Assembly: GCA_947044365.1 (NCBI GenBank)
Contig: OX345648.1
Coordinates: forward strand, 4,846,097 to 4,910,096
Length of the DNA stretch: 64,000 nt
Source: Petrosia ficiformis
Taxonomy: Eukaryota > Porifera > Demospongiae > Haplosclerida > Petrosiidae
Reading direction: 5' to 3'
In this document: piece by piece, positions 1-14,105 of the stretch
How the letters are laid out: the number at the start of each line of letters is the position of its first letter
Numbering within the stretch: position 1 is the first letter of the stretch
The notes under the pieces: model-generated
What the model was told of the DNA's origin: nothing
The model's input: the letters and a program-made list of their open reading frames with translations, nothing else
The model's database searches: none
Program-made: the position numbers and the translations under genes

Positions 1-881
1 AATGTGTGTGTCCAGGCAGTATGTGTGTATACTTGTGTGAATGTTTGTGAATGCAGAGGTGTGTAGTCTGTCCATCTGTTCATCTGTCTGTACATCTCTT
101 TGCATCATATATACAAATATATAACTATATATTGTTAATTCAATTAGACTATATACAGTACGATGAATTCAGGGCTTGTGTAACTTCCTATTCCCTGCTC
201 ACCTAATTAAATCCAGAATAACATACATGTCATTATCATATTTGAATAATTTGTGAAACAAAAAGTGTGTGAATTCTTCGTTGGAGCCAGAATGACCATC
301 ATTGTGTTCTAACAGCTTCTGATTGGTTAGATAAATGAATTCCTTATATGTAGAATGGATTGTCATTATTGGTTTGTGAAAAGTTAATGAGATATTTCTT
401 TATATATACACCATTGTGATGTACATTACATAACTATAATCACATGCATGCATGCATGCATACATATACTCAATGCATACATACATGTACACACACATGT
501 ACACACACACATACACGACTTATCAAATTAGCATGATGTTGTAAAACCTAAGTAATGACATGTAAATGTACATGTATTTTACATGTAAATATACATGTAT
601 TTTACATGTACTACATGTACATTTACATGTAAAAGGTCCCAAATCACAAGTCGGTATAATACATAAATGTAGCATCATTAATGTTGGAGAGACTTGGGGT
701 ATTACAGTACATGCAAACATACATGTACGTACATATATACATGTACATGTACATGTATACATTATAATAAACATATTTACGTGTGTATATACAATTGTAC
801 AGACAACACACACACATACACACACACACATACACACACACATACACACACATACACACACACACATACATACACATACAT

Positions 882-921
<40 letters not shown>

Positions 922-929
922 ACACACAT

Positions 930-968
<39 letters not shown>

Positions 969-997
969 TACACACATCACTGTATTTCTCATTACAG
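1..997 (+). other. Intron upstream of the first visible LGR exon
   Basis: No coding exon was recognised here. The stretch is AT-rich and contains ACATGTA-type palindromes (480-760) and a CA/CATA microsatellite (about 807-975) ending just before the acceptor at 996-997. The long open frames across it are low-complexity artefacts. Confidence 0.6.
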
Positions 998-3389
998 GCT
1001 TTTAGATAACAATAACATATCGAGATTACCAACAAGAGGATTTGAAGGTGTACCGAACCTGGAAGTATTGTAAGTATTAGTATATATATGTATTATAATT
1101 TATGATTATCAATGGATTTTGATTCCCTACTTTTACACAATCTAAATATTGTACACAAACACATGAACTGTGTAATAAGGCCATGAACTGTGTAATAAGG
1201 CCATGAACCTATTACATGACCTTTACATTAAAAAGATAGTTTAATATTGTATGTACATGTATATATATATACATGTACAGAGAGAGAGAGAGACACACAC
1301 ACACACACACATAGAGAGAGAGAGAGAGAGAGAGAGAGACACACACACACACACACACATAGAGAGAGAGAGAGAGAGACAGACAGAAACAGAAACTGAG
1401 AGAGAGAAACAGAGGAGACAATTTGACATACAGAGACACCGATAGATAAGAGATAGACAGAAAATACATGTTTTGACAAAAATCATTTTAAGCACTATTT
1501 AACTAACTAACAGTTTTTTGTTTGATACACACAAGTACTTTAACAAAACAGGAAATATACAACACATCACCTTATATAACCCATGCTTACATAGAATAAA
1601 TATGTTAATCTACAGCTGCTAATGGTCACCAAACATTGTTATGTCTATTGCCACATACAGCAAAAATATCAACACTGGGATATAGTGTTCATTTACTTCA
1701 CTGGCTAAGAGTGATATATTGATGGAGTTGTATACCTAAAACCCCTTTTAACTAAACTATAACTAAATTACAGGTCTACTGTAATAACTATAACTAACTA
1801 AAATGAAAATGGGCCAATAATGGACACTTTTAGTTAGTTAAATATAACTAAAATCCTTTTTAGTAGGTGTTGCTGCTTTTATATAGTTAACTAAACTATA
1901 ACTAAATTACAGGTCTATTGTTACTTATTACTGATCATGTGACCTGTGGCCAATCAGGGTGCAGATAATTCGTCACATGATTGTAATAACTGTTACTAGT
2001 ATTGTTTAATTAAGTATAACTAAATCCCCTTTTAGTAAAGCATAATGACCTTTAGTTAACTAAAGGTCATTCACGTTCACCATGACCTCAGAAAAATGTT
2101 CATAACTTTAGTTTGGAATGACCAACAATGTTTTTTCCTCCACTATTTTCATATAATAGTCCTTCCCATTCTTTTTTGTGTATGTAAAATTTCAATCCAT
2201 TGCTTCATTATTGAGTTACAGTATAATCATGTATTAACCTTATGACATTAAACTGTACACTATATTACATATAAAGTCAACACATCGTAATTTTGAGGAC
2301 ATCATGAATGTGCACAGAGTATACACTATAACTAAGTTACAAGTCTATTGTAATATAACTACATATGTATAACAAACTAAAATGAACAGCCAATAATGGA
2401 CACTTTTAGTTAGTTAACTAAAACTAAAGCCCTTTTAGTAAGCCTAGGCTTTTAGTTAATCAAGTATATCTATAAATAGTCATATACGTTTGCTGTGTAG
2501 ATATGTAAAACCTTTTAACTTACTAGAACTCAATATACATGTAGATTCTACATGTACATTATTGTTAAAATCACACAAGTACGGACCAATGCATCAATGG
2601 GATATGATCTGGTGTAATGTAAAGGCATTTTGTCGTACTTCATTGCTAATAGTAATGCATGTACTTACATGTATGTCAGTATGTAGCTAGGTTATTGTTA
2701 CAATCACACAAGTAATGTAGCTAGGTTATTGTTATAATCACACAAGTATTGACCAATGCATCAATGGGATATGATCTGGTGTAATGTAAAGGCATTTTGT
2801 CGTACTTCATTGCTAATAGTAATACATGTACTTACATGTATGTCAGTATGTAGCTAGGTTATTGTTACAATCACACAAGTATTGACCAATATAACAATGG
2901 GATATGATCTGGTGTAATGTAAAGGCATTTCGTCGTACTTCATTGATAATAGTACTTAACATGTATGTCAGTATGTAGCTAGGTTATTGTTATAATCACA
3001 CAAGTATTGACCAATGCATCAATGGGATATGATCTGGTGTAATGTAAAGGCATTTTGTCGTACTTCATTGCTAATAGTACTTAACATGTATGTCAGTATG
3101 TAGCTAGGTTATTGTTATAATCACACAAGTATTGACCAATATAACAATGGGATATGATCTGGTGTAATGTAAAGGAAATTTGTTGTACTTCATTGCTAAT
3201 AGTAATACATGTACATAAATGTATATACTACTTACTTACTGTGTGTAATAGTTATGTCAGTAATTATATAGGTTTCAGGACGCTATCCCAACTTTATTTA
3301 ATATCCTATTAGAGACACCATCAAATTAATTTTATTATCTTACTATACAAAATATCACGTGCGCACACACACACAACACACAACATACA

Positions 3390-3487
<98 letters not shown>

Positions 3488-4737
3488 ATTATGTATGTAT
3501 GTATAAATGTATAAATGTAAAAACAGTATAAAGAATGATCTCTTTCTCTTTTATTTCAGACACTTATCTCACAATGGTTTGAGTCATATTGATAATCATT
3601 CATTACCTGGCTTTACATTCGGTCTCTTGTGAGTTAAATGTTATACTGATATTGTTACCATAGTTACCATATATAACCTGTTAGAGACACAGGTAATAGC
3701 CATATTTCAGTTAGTCTCAAAGTACATGTATACTGATATTGTTACCATAGTTACCATATATAACCTGCTAGAGACACAGGTAATAGCTATATTTCAGTTA
3801 GTCTCAAAGTACATGTATACTGATATTGTTACCATAGTTACCATATATAACCTGTTAGAGACACAGGTAATAGCCATATTTCAGTTAGTCTCAAAGTACA
3901 TGTATACTGATATTGTTACCATAGTTACCATATATAACCTGCTAGAGACACAGGTAATAGCTATATTTCAGTTAGTCTCAAAGTACATGTATACTGATAT
4001 TGTTACCATAGTTACCATATATAACCTGTTAGAGACACAGGTAATAGCCATTTTTCAGTTAGTCTCAAAGTACATGTAAAAAAAGGAACTATTCATATCT
4101 AGAAAGGAGATGAATGTATTGACATTTGAATATTCGTTCGTTTTGGTGAATATTTGAACCTAAATTTGTATTCAAAGCTTTGTTGCCACACCCTCCTATT
4201 TATATCCGCGTGGTGGGATGGCACTTGCACATTCTACAACCACAGGTTATAGAATGTATTTGAGGAAAGTTAAAGTACCTTCAATGAAATCTATTCTAAC
4301 AATGGAAACAGTAGAATAGAGGCATAGAGGCAGAGAGGCTGATCCCTCCCCCTCACTGGAGACATGAGTGGGCAGAGGGGTTAATCCTTCCCCCATGCAG
4401 AAACAGGATGGTAGGCAGAGTGGCTGATATCACCCCACTGGAGTGGGTAGAGGGGCCAACCCCCACTTGAAAATAATTATTCCTAGCTATGCTACACATT
4501 TGATCTCTAATTTTTCCTTGTCAATATTTCTGTATTATATTTTAACAACAGAATACAGAATGTGTCACATAGTTAAGCCGAGCTACCAACCCCTGAGCCC
4601 TCCCTCATCGTATTCTGTTATATTGATGATATAGGTTTAAAGAATGTATGGCAGTGATATTTTTATAGCTTCTGTGTCACATAATAATAATGGCCTCTAT
4701 CATTATTGTGGCTGCCAATATATTATAATATATTATG

Positions 4738-4786
<49 letters not shown>

Positions 4787-5936
4787 GTAATATATATATA
4801 CATGTATATGTATATATATATATATATAATATATTATATATATATATATATAATATATTATGTATATACATATATAATATATACATAGCTATATATATTA
4901 CGGTATGTATATATATATGTATATATGTATATGTGTATATATGTACATGTATATATATATATATATATAATTATATATATATATATATGTATGTAATATA
5001 TATAGTATGCTAACAGGTCCTATATACAAAATATAGGACCTGAGTTTGTGTCCGAGGATGTGATATAGCCCGAGCCTGCGAGGGCTATATCATATCCGAG
5101 GACACAAAACAAGGGTCCTGTATTCAGTATATAGGACCTATTAACATACTATATACAATATATTGTATGATGGTGACATCTCCTGCATAGTGTGCACATG
5201 GAAGGTCTATATACAATATATAGAACTCACCACATCAAAGGGATGATGTCACCATCATACTATATACATGTATATATATAATTATATATATAATATATAT
5301 ACATAATATATATATATATATATATATATATACGTATATATATATATATTATGTATATACATGTATATGTATATACAATGTATATACAGTTGAACAATGA
5401 TTATTTATGATATTAGTCAACCATGCTATATCATATCTTATAGACTCCTGAATTATCATCATATCTTAGCTTTAATGTTATTATTGTCACAATATGCATA
5501 CATTAATAATATAGTATAACAAGTGTATATAGAGAAAAAAAACATCCCTATGATTGCTTTACAAATTTAAGTGAAGACAAAAGTATCCCTATGACTGCTT
5601 TGTGGTGTCCAGCATTCAGTAATCATGGCTGAATTATCATGCCTAAAACACATCAGCTTATTATAGTTATTATTTTGATTATCTACTCTCCTGACCTTTC
5701 AAAGGACCTTGTAGAACTTTAGGAATTTATTTCAAGCAGAATAGCTAGCTACTAGTTCCAGTTTCTACGTAAGCTACTTAGCTACAGGCAGCTTTCTTTC
5801 TGCTGTTCTGTAGACCCGTGTAGAGCTCGAGCGCGCGTTCTTTTACGCGCCACACTCATTAATTGACCGAGCCCCCGGGAATGACGCAACTTCCTTAACT
5901 ACGTATACAACGCATACTCGCGCAAGTGGACACAAG

Positions 5937-5985
<49 letters not shown>

Positions 5986-8510
5986 CGAACCCGTGGGAAA
6001 GCAATCATAGGAATGGCCCTACGGGCCATAAAAATTGGCAAAACATAATCAATCCCTTGTGTGTACCAAAGTTAGTCTGAAAACCCCGAAGTGATAAAGT
6101 CAATACACTACATATTTTTAACTAGTATTATGATAATATTGATAATTTTTTTTTGTGATATAATCGTATCACTTATTTCTCATCTCCCATCTCTGAATAT
6201 ATGTCTACACATGTCTGTGTTAGTATATGTTTGTCTATGTTTGTATGTTTGTCTATGTCTATATGTACAGTACATTTGTATATGTTTGTATATGTTTGTA
6301 TATGTTTGTGTATGCGTATATACATGTATGTCTGTATATGTCTGTATACGTTTGTGTATGTCTGTATATGTTTGTCTATGTTTGTCTATGTTTGTCTATG
6401 TTTGTCTATGTTTGTGTATGTCTATATGTACGTCTGTATATGTTTGTATATGTTTGTATATGTTTGTGTATGTGTATATACATATATGTCTGTATATGTC
6501 TGTATACGTTTGTGTATGTCTGTATATATGTCTATGTATGTTTGTGTATGTCTGTATATGTTTGTACATTGTATATGTGTATATATGTCTGTATATGTTT
6601 GTATGTGTTTGTCTGTCAAGTTTTATGATTAAAGTTTACTACAAACATCCTCTAATATACAACATACGTGGTGTTCAGTCTAATTATAGAATCACTGTGA
6701 ATTATACCAGCTGCCATATATCTGTCAGCCTAAGCTTGGTGGTAACACCACCTGGAGTTGTGGACGTGCTTTTCGCACCTATATGACAAGATATCCCTTA
6801 GCAAAAAGCGCAATCCTTACAATATATAATACACTGAGGCTAGGACAAATAGTCAATTTCAAATTCGAAGCTCGATAAAGCTTTGAAACTTTCAAAGGTT
6901 TGCATGCATTTGTAATCAATGTTGCTCTCACCTTGATTGGCCATAGAAAGCCTCCAAAACTGGATTATTGCTTTATAATGAGTACTAGTATTAATGAGTA
7001 CTAGTCTTGTTCATTTTGCTGTTTCTACTCGGATTTAGCATCGCTGGACTGAGAAATGAGACAGAAGCAGCTGGCAATACAACCTCAACTATTCAAAGCT
7101 TTTTTCCAGCCCTTGTACAGATGTATAATACATTAGTGTTGTTTTAGTATGACAATAATTGTAGCTATATTATGGTACGTGTAGTACTTTTAGTTGAATT
7201 ATACTAAAAGGGTTTTAGTTTTAGTTAACTAACTAAAACCGCCCATTATTGGCCAATTTTTATTTTAGTTATTGCAATAGACTTGTAGTTTGCTTAACTA
7301 AAAGTTTAGTTATTATATAGTTATATTTAATTTATATATAGAATTGTAAATAATATCTATGCTAACATATATAGATAGATATATGATCTATCTGTGCTAG
7401 ATAGATATGTGCACTTACTAGTGGCTATTTCAAACTCCGTTCTAATATTTAATCTAAAAACCACACTACATCTCCCACAGTTAACTAAAATTGTAAGAAG
7501 CTTAAGAAATGAGTTTTAAACTTTTAACAGCATTGTTTTGTGTATATAATATTATGTACAGTGTGTTCTAATGATGTTATCCCTAAAGGCTTCTGGTTTC
7601 TTGTGTAGCCCATCTGGCTCCCATAGCAGCCATTTTTTGACTATTGCATCTGATTCAATTAGAAACCCACAACAATCATACTGCCAACTTCCTCTTTGTC
7701 ATATTGTCTTCTAATTTGGCAGGCATCAAACCAGTCCTACTTACAAGTACATTGCTGTGTATGTAGATGTACATGTATTTAAGCCCCGTAGGGACCATTG
7801 TAGACTTATTACGGAGGTGGCTGGGCTGTTGTGTTAGACACGTTTTATCAGTTCGAGGTCTTTGAATTAACACCTGGCTGGTAGAAGTGGCTTCACTACA
7901 TATTATCCTACATACACATGTACATACACATGTACATATACATGTACATACACATGTACATAAACTACATATACATGTACATACACATGTACATATACAT
8001 GTACATATACATATACATGTACATACACGTGTACATACACATGTACATATACATGTACATGTACATGTAATTAGACAGACTCGTGTTTATAACTACATGT
8101 TCTATAATTAGATAAGTTAATAGCCTCAGGTGATATTATATTCTTGTAGTTCTTGTATATACATGCAGTAATAATACCCATCACTGTTGGATTGTGTTAA
8201 TGACATTCCAGTTGTAAATAGATTAAGATATTAAAAAAAGTCTCAATTTTTTATATTTTTTTTATTTGTTCATTTCAGGAATCTGGGTTTCAATAACCTT
8301 GACGAAAGCAGCTTTGATGAAATGGCTTTTGAGGACATGAATGTCTATGGTACTCTAGACATGTCCTTTAATCGTTTACCACACCCTCCTAAATCATTGA
8401 TGAATGTACCCATAATAAACTTGTAAGTTTAGTAATATTTTATGAAGATGTTTTATTTTTATGGCCCGTAGGGCCATTCCTATGATTGCTTTCCCACGGG
8501 TTCGATGTAT

Positions 8511-8548
<38 letters not shown>

Positions 8549-8943
8549 TTGTGTCACTTGCGTGAGTATGGGTTGTATACGTAGTTAAGGAAGTTACGTC
8601 ATTCCTGGGGGGCTCGGTCAATTAATGGGCGTGGCACGTAAAAGAACGCGCGCTCGAGCTCTACAGACCAGCAGAAAGAAAGCCTATGTAGAAACTGGAA
8701 CTAATAGCTAGCTATTCTACCTGAAATATATTCCTAAAGTTCTACAAGATTCTTTAAAAGGTAAAGAGAGTAGATAATCGAAATAATAACTATAGTATGC
8801 TGTTGTGTTTCAGGCATGATAAAGTCAGCCATGATTAGTGAATGCTGGACACCACAAAGCATACTTTTATCTTCACTTAAATTTGTAAAGCAATCATAGG
8901 GATGTTTTTTTTCTCTATATACACTTGTTTTCATTCTTTGGAA

Positions 8944-8990
<47 letters not shown>

Positions 8991-10411
8991 ATTATTACAT
9001 GTACATATACATGTACATGCAAGTAAGGTCATTCACGTTCACCATGACCTCAGAAAAATGTTTATAACTTTAGTTTGGAATGACCAACAATCTTTGTACC
9101 TGTACCATTTTCATATAATTATCATTCCCATTCTTTTTTGTGTATGTCAAATTTCAACCATTGCTTCATTATTGAGTTACAGTATAATCATGTATTAACC
9201 TTATGACATTAAACTATACACTATATTACATATAAAGTCATCACATCATTAATCATGAATATAAAAACAAGCCACTATGAGGAGTTTAGTTATAGTTATA
9301 GTTATAGTTAACTAAAAGTCACAATACCTTACTAAAAGGGGTTTAAATTTAGTTTTAGTCATAACAGGCTAACATGTACTTAACAAAATATTTCATACAA
9401 TAAATTGAAATGTTTAAATATTCTCAGTTATCGGGAATGTGAGTTAGATATCTTTTTGTTTCTCAGAATATTACATCACAATCCAATGTATGTGATTAAG
9501 ACAAATGCTTTCAAAGGCTACTCTCATGAAATTGCTACAATGTAAGTCAACAATACGATAGGTCATGAACTGAGTGGTAGTAAGAACTTGAAATTTTGAT
9601 ACTTCTGAATAAACATGTAATTCCTCAATAGCTTCATACATGTAGGTAACTAACATATGTAACTACATTTATAAATAGGTTGAGACCCATGCCAATGTCG
9701 TAGGTTGAGACCCATGCCAATGTCGTAGGTTGAGACCCATGCCAATGTGATAGGTTGAGACCCATGCCAATATGATAGATTGAGACCCATGCCGATGTGG
9801 TAGGTTGAAACCCACACCAAAGTGATAGGTTGACACACATGCTAATGTGGTGTTGTACATGTACATGTATCACTCATACATCCGTTGGACTACATGTACA
9901 TGTGAGATACTACAAGTAAATGATTGTCTTTGAATTAGCGAGTATTCTGATTGCTTGGAAACTCAAGCATTGATACAACCTTTAGTCAACATCAAATATA
10001 TTAGACTTTGCATTGCCTTTCTACACACACACACATGTACACATAATCTATATGTACATATAAAAGGTACCTAATTTTTTTCCATTTCAACATTTTTATT
10101 TTTTTATGTATTTATATTTGTATTGTAGAGATCTGTCAGACTGTAATTTAACTTCCATTCAACCATATGCGTTTGACAAAAATCATTTTGGACTTCTTGA
10201 TTCTCTGTAAGTCTTCTACTCATTATATGTGTGTATGTGCATATACAATGTTTTAGCTAGCCACACTTCAACAGAGTGGTGCTGACACAAAAATCAAAGC
10301 ATATTTGTTTTTTAATTGCATTCCTTTGACCCCACACCAAAAGGAAATGGCATTGCATAGAGCAGTGCAGTACCTCTCTTCCACTCTTTAGCTAAAACCC
10401 TGCTATGCATG

Positions 10412-10443
<32 letters not shown>

Positions 10444-12705
10444 GGATAACAGTCAGGGTTTCAGTCTGTGTATGTAATTAGACTGATTGTTTCTTTAACC
10501 CCTTTTACAGGTATCTTGATAACAATAATTTTGTGGAGTTGAACTCAAGTTTCTTCCAAGGAGCATACATTCAAACCAAACTGTAAGTTGATAAAACTAG
10601 AATTGTGTGTGTGTTGTCAATATATTGAAAAGCTGAGAATCATCTTGGACTAACCCACTAAACAGTACTATACCCAGGTCAACATGAGAAATCACTCAAA
10701 ATGTATTTTATTAGGAGCAGGTAAAAATGAAACACCCAATTTTTAATTCATTTTTCTGCAATTTTAACAATTTTCAGTGGTTAGCACACTATGGTCCTGA
10801 GCCCTTCGACTAACATCTGTATTATTAACTTATCATATTCTCTTTACAATAAATAATATTGAAAATATTGACAGTGCAATTGTTTCAACAGCTCAAAGAT
10901 TACTCCACGATTAATTCCACAATGGGTTATGATATTGTTTAAGTTTGACAATAATGACCACATTTTGTTATAGTACTAGTTTATCACAATTTTAGTTATA
11001 GTTAATTAACTAAAACAATTTTAGGCTTACTAAAGGGGTTTAGTTTTAGTTAACTAACTAAAAGTGCCCATTATTGGCCGTTATTCAGTTATTGTAATAG
11101 ACTTGTAATTTAGTTATAGTTTAGTTAACTAAAAGTCACACTGCTTTACTAAAAGGGATTTTAGTTATAGTTAACTAAAACAATACTAGTATTTATGTAC
11201 ATGTTGTATCACTGTTTTTGATAAGCTCATATGGCGCACCATTGGCCCAAAGAGCTTCTTATTTGGCACTGTACAGTTCTCTCTTTGGGACAGATGGCAC
11301 AGCTAACTAAATGATTATATTGTAACCAACAGCATTAACTCTTTGTTAAATGACTCAACATGTATTCCCAATGGCGCACACACTAATCATTGTTGAGCCA
11401 ATTTGGCCCATGCTTCAAAAAGTATCAAAAACTCTTTGTATTGTACACATGCCTTAAGTATGTTACATCATTTTGTGGGCAGAATTAATTAAAGAGAAGA
11501 AACAAGTAATCTTCAGTATTTCTTTTACGCCAGTGCTAGTATTTGGTTTCTGTGTGTTTGTAGTATCACGTGTACATGTATGTAATCAATATTTCTATTT
11601 GTTAATTAAAATTATACAACTTGCATTTTTCAGCTACAATGCACTGTAATACTAAACTGTCTTCTCTGTTCAATATGTGTTATTGTAGACATGTACAAAT
11701 GATGTACATGTACATGTGCATGTACATGTACAAATGATGTACATGTACATGTGCATGTACATGTACATACATACATAACTCCATGATATTAGTACATGTA
11801 GCTAAAGGTTTGTTGTATATACACTTGTTATTATACATATATAATTATTATGGCTGGAATGGATGATACCCGATTATCCGGATAATTATCTGTGAACTGA
11901 ACATCCGGATCTGTTTCTTTGTATCTGGGTACTCATTTAATGTTTGCGTATGCACAGAAACCAAACACGTGAAATTTAAATGCAATAAAATGGCGGTTAA
12001 TAAGTGTCTTGCTTCGTTTTACCAGCTTTTTGGGTTGTAGAGTGCAGAACGATCTGTAGAAACACCAATGCTGCTTATATAAACATCTATTGCAGTTGAT
12101 TACAGCAAAAAGGTGAGGTAATACTGTATATTTTAGTGCAAACAAGTCATGAATTTTTAGAACAATTATCCAGGTACCCAGGCGTTATTGTGAACAGGTA
12201 TCTGGATAGTAAAAGACAGGATCCATTCCAACCTTAATACATGTACATGTATTATATATGCTACTACAGTATATATTTATACAATAGTACATATCTACAT
12301 GTACATGTATTATATTATACATGTACATGTACATGTATTTTATGCTACAGTATAAATTTATACATATCTACATGTACATGTATAGTGTATACATGTACAT
12401 ATATGTGTATACATGTACATGTACATGTATATGTATGCATGCAATTTACACATGAAACATGAAACATGAAACATGAAAACATTACGTGTGTGTTCATTAA
12501 ATGCATATTCTAATTAACATTGTATTATAACATCACGACTGTTAGTCAGCTTCTGTTTATAAGTACATGATAAATATTGTCCATCATTGGAAAAGGTTGT
12601 GTTGTAACACGTCATATATTCGCATTTTCCAAATATTATTTGTGTCTGTGTGTCTATGGTATGTATGTATGTATGTACATGTATGTATGTATGTATGCAT
12701 GTATG

Positions 12706-12736
<31 letters not shown>

Positions 12737-13858
12737 GTATGTATGTATATTCTAATGTTCCAAGGTGTCAATAACAAATGCTTTAATTGGCCAACTTGTG
12801 CCCCGAGTGCCTTTATGCATCATAGGGGTACCATTACCCTTGTAACAAGGTTGTACTCACTATTACTAATTACAGAATGTGATGATATCCACTCTCGTTC
12901 CTTCGACATAAACCCATAGATTATCTTAAACACATTAAAGATCGTCTTGTGAGCATGAATAGAATCTAACGCTTTTGAAGTTTTTGTAAATGTCTTTTGT
13001 GTTGCCTGAAACACTCTTCACTTCGTACATTTTCCGCAAAATTATTTCGCCATTTTATAAACCAGATCCAACAGAGGGCCTCGTATTTAACTTCCACAAT
13101 AATATTAGATACATTGTTATTATATTATGACGCACATACATGTATTTAAAAATGCTGACCTTTATACTTTATTTTATACAGTTCCCTTCAAAACTGTGGT
13201 ATCCAGGTGATGAGAAACAAGACTTTTACTGCGCTAGTTCATGTAGATCTGTTATATCTGAACTATAACAACTTTACAAGACCGGTACATAGAAACCCTT
13301 TCAAGTTCTTTTCAGTTGGAGTTCTGTGAGTATACAATTTTCTTTCTCACCATAAGTCTCATTGTTTCAATTTGACCCTTGTTGTAATTATTAATTAATT
13401 TTGTTGGTGGGTGGTACAAGTATGATGTCATCAAAGGTAGGTCCATGTGACTGTCACATGTATGCTATTTTATTGGCTATTTGGTAAATAGATTAACAAA
13501 ATGCTGACCCCTGAAATACCAAGTAAAGTTTGTATAAATAATTTTCAAGTGTTTAAAATTTTATTCCACATGTTTTTAGTTGGTTCACTCTTAAGTAGTG
13601 TGGAATTCTGACCTTTGAAACATCTGTTTGAATTAAGATGTATAATTATTGAATTATATCTCCAATTCTCCATACTGAAATTAATTATGTCAATAAATTA
13701 CATCGCCACATTATTTAGCATATTAAAATATTACCAAAATATTATTTATATTTTACTCTCCATCTATCAATCAATCTATCTACATTATCTATCTATCTAT
13801 CTATCTATCTATATATCTACATGTATCTATCTATCTATCTACCTACCTATCTACCTAC

Positions 13859-13889
<31 letters not shown>

Positions 13890-13930
13890 CCTACCTACCT
13901 ACCTACCTATCTACCTATCTACCTATCTAC

Positions 13931-13976
<46 letters not shown>

Positions 13977-14072
13977 GTATATATATATATATATATCTTT
14001 CTATTTACCTATCATTATTGTATATATCTATCTACATGTACAATGTATCTATCTACCTATCATTATCATATA

Positions 14073-14105
<33 letters not shown>

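Noticed and set aside
523..1073. Several open frames of 70-170 codons on both strands
   Set aside because: They read through CA/CATA microsatellites (repeats of TH, CV, YV); only 998-1069 is a real exon.
3726..4079. 117-aa frame with a repeated 29-aa unit
   Set aside because: It is the 87-bp tandem repeat, which stays open because 87 is a multiple of three; it lies inside an LGR intron.
6091..6786. 231-aa frame rich in Tyr, Val and Cys
   Set aside because: Translation of the TGTATG minisatellite in an LGR intron; neighbouring frames are equally open.
11933..12145. 70-aa frame starting [13 protein letters not shown], also found at 19860-20195
   Set aside because: Shared because both lie in the same MITE family; frames decay differently and no transposase motif is present.
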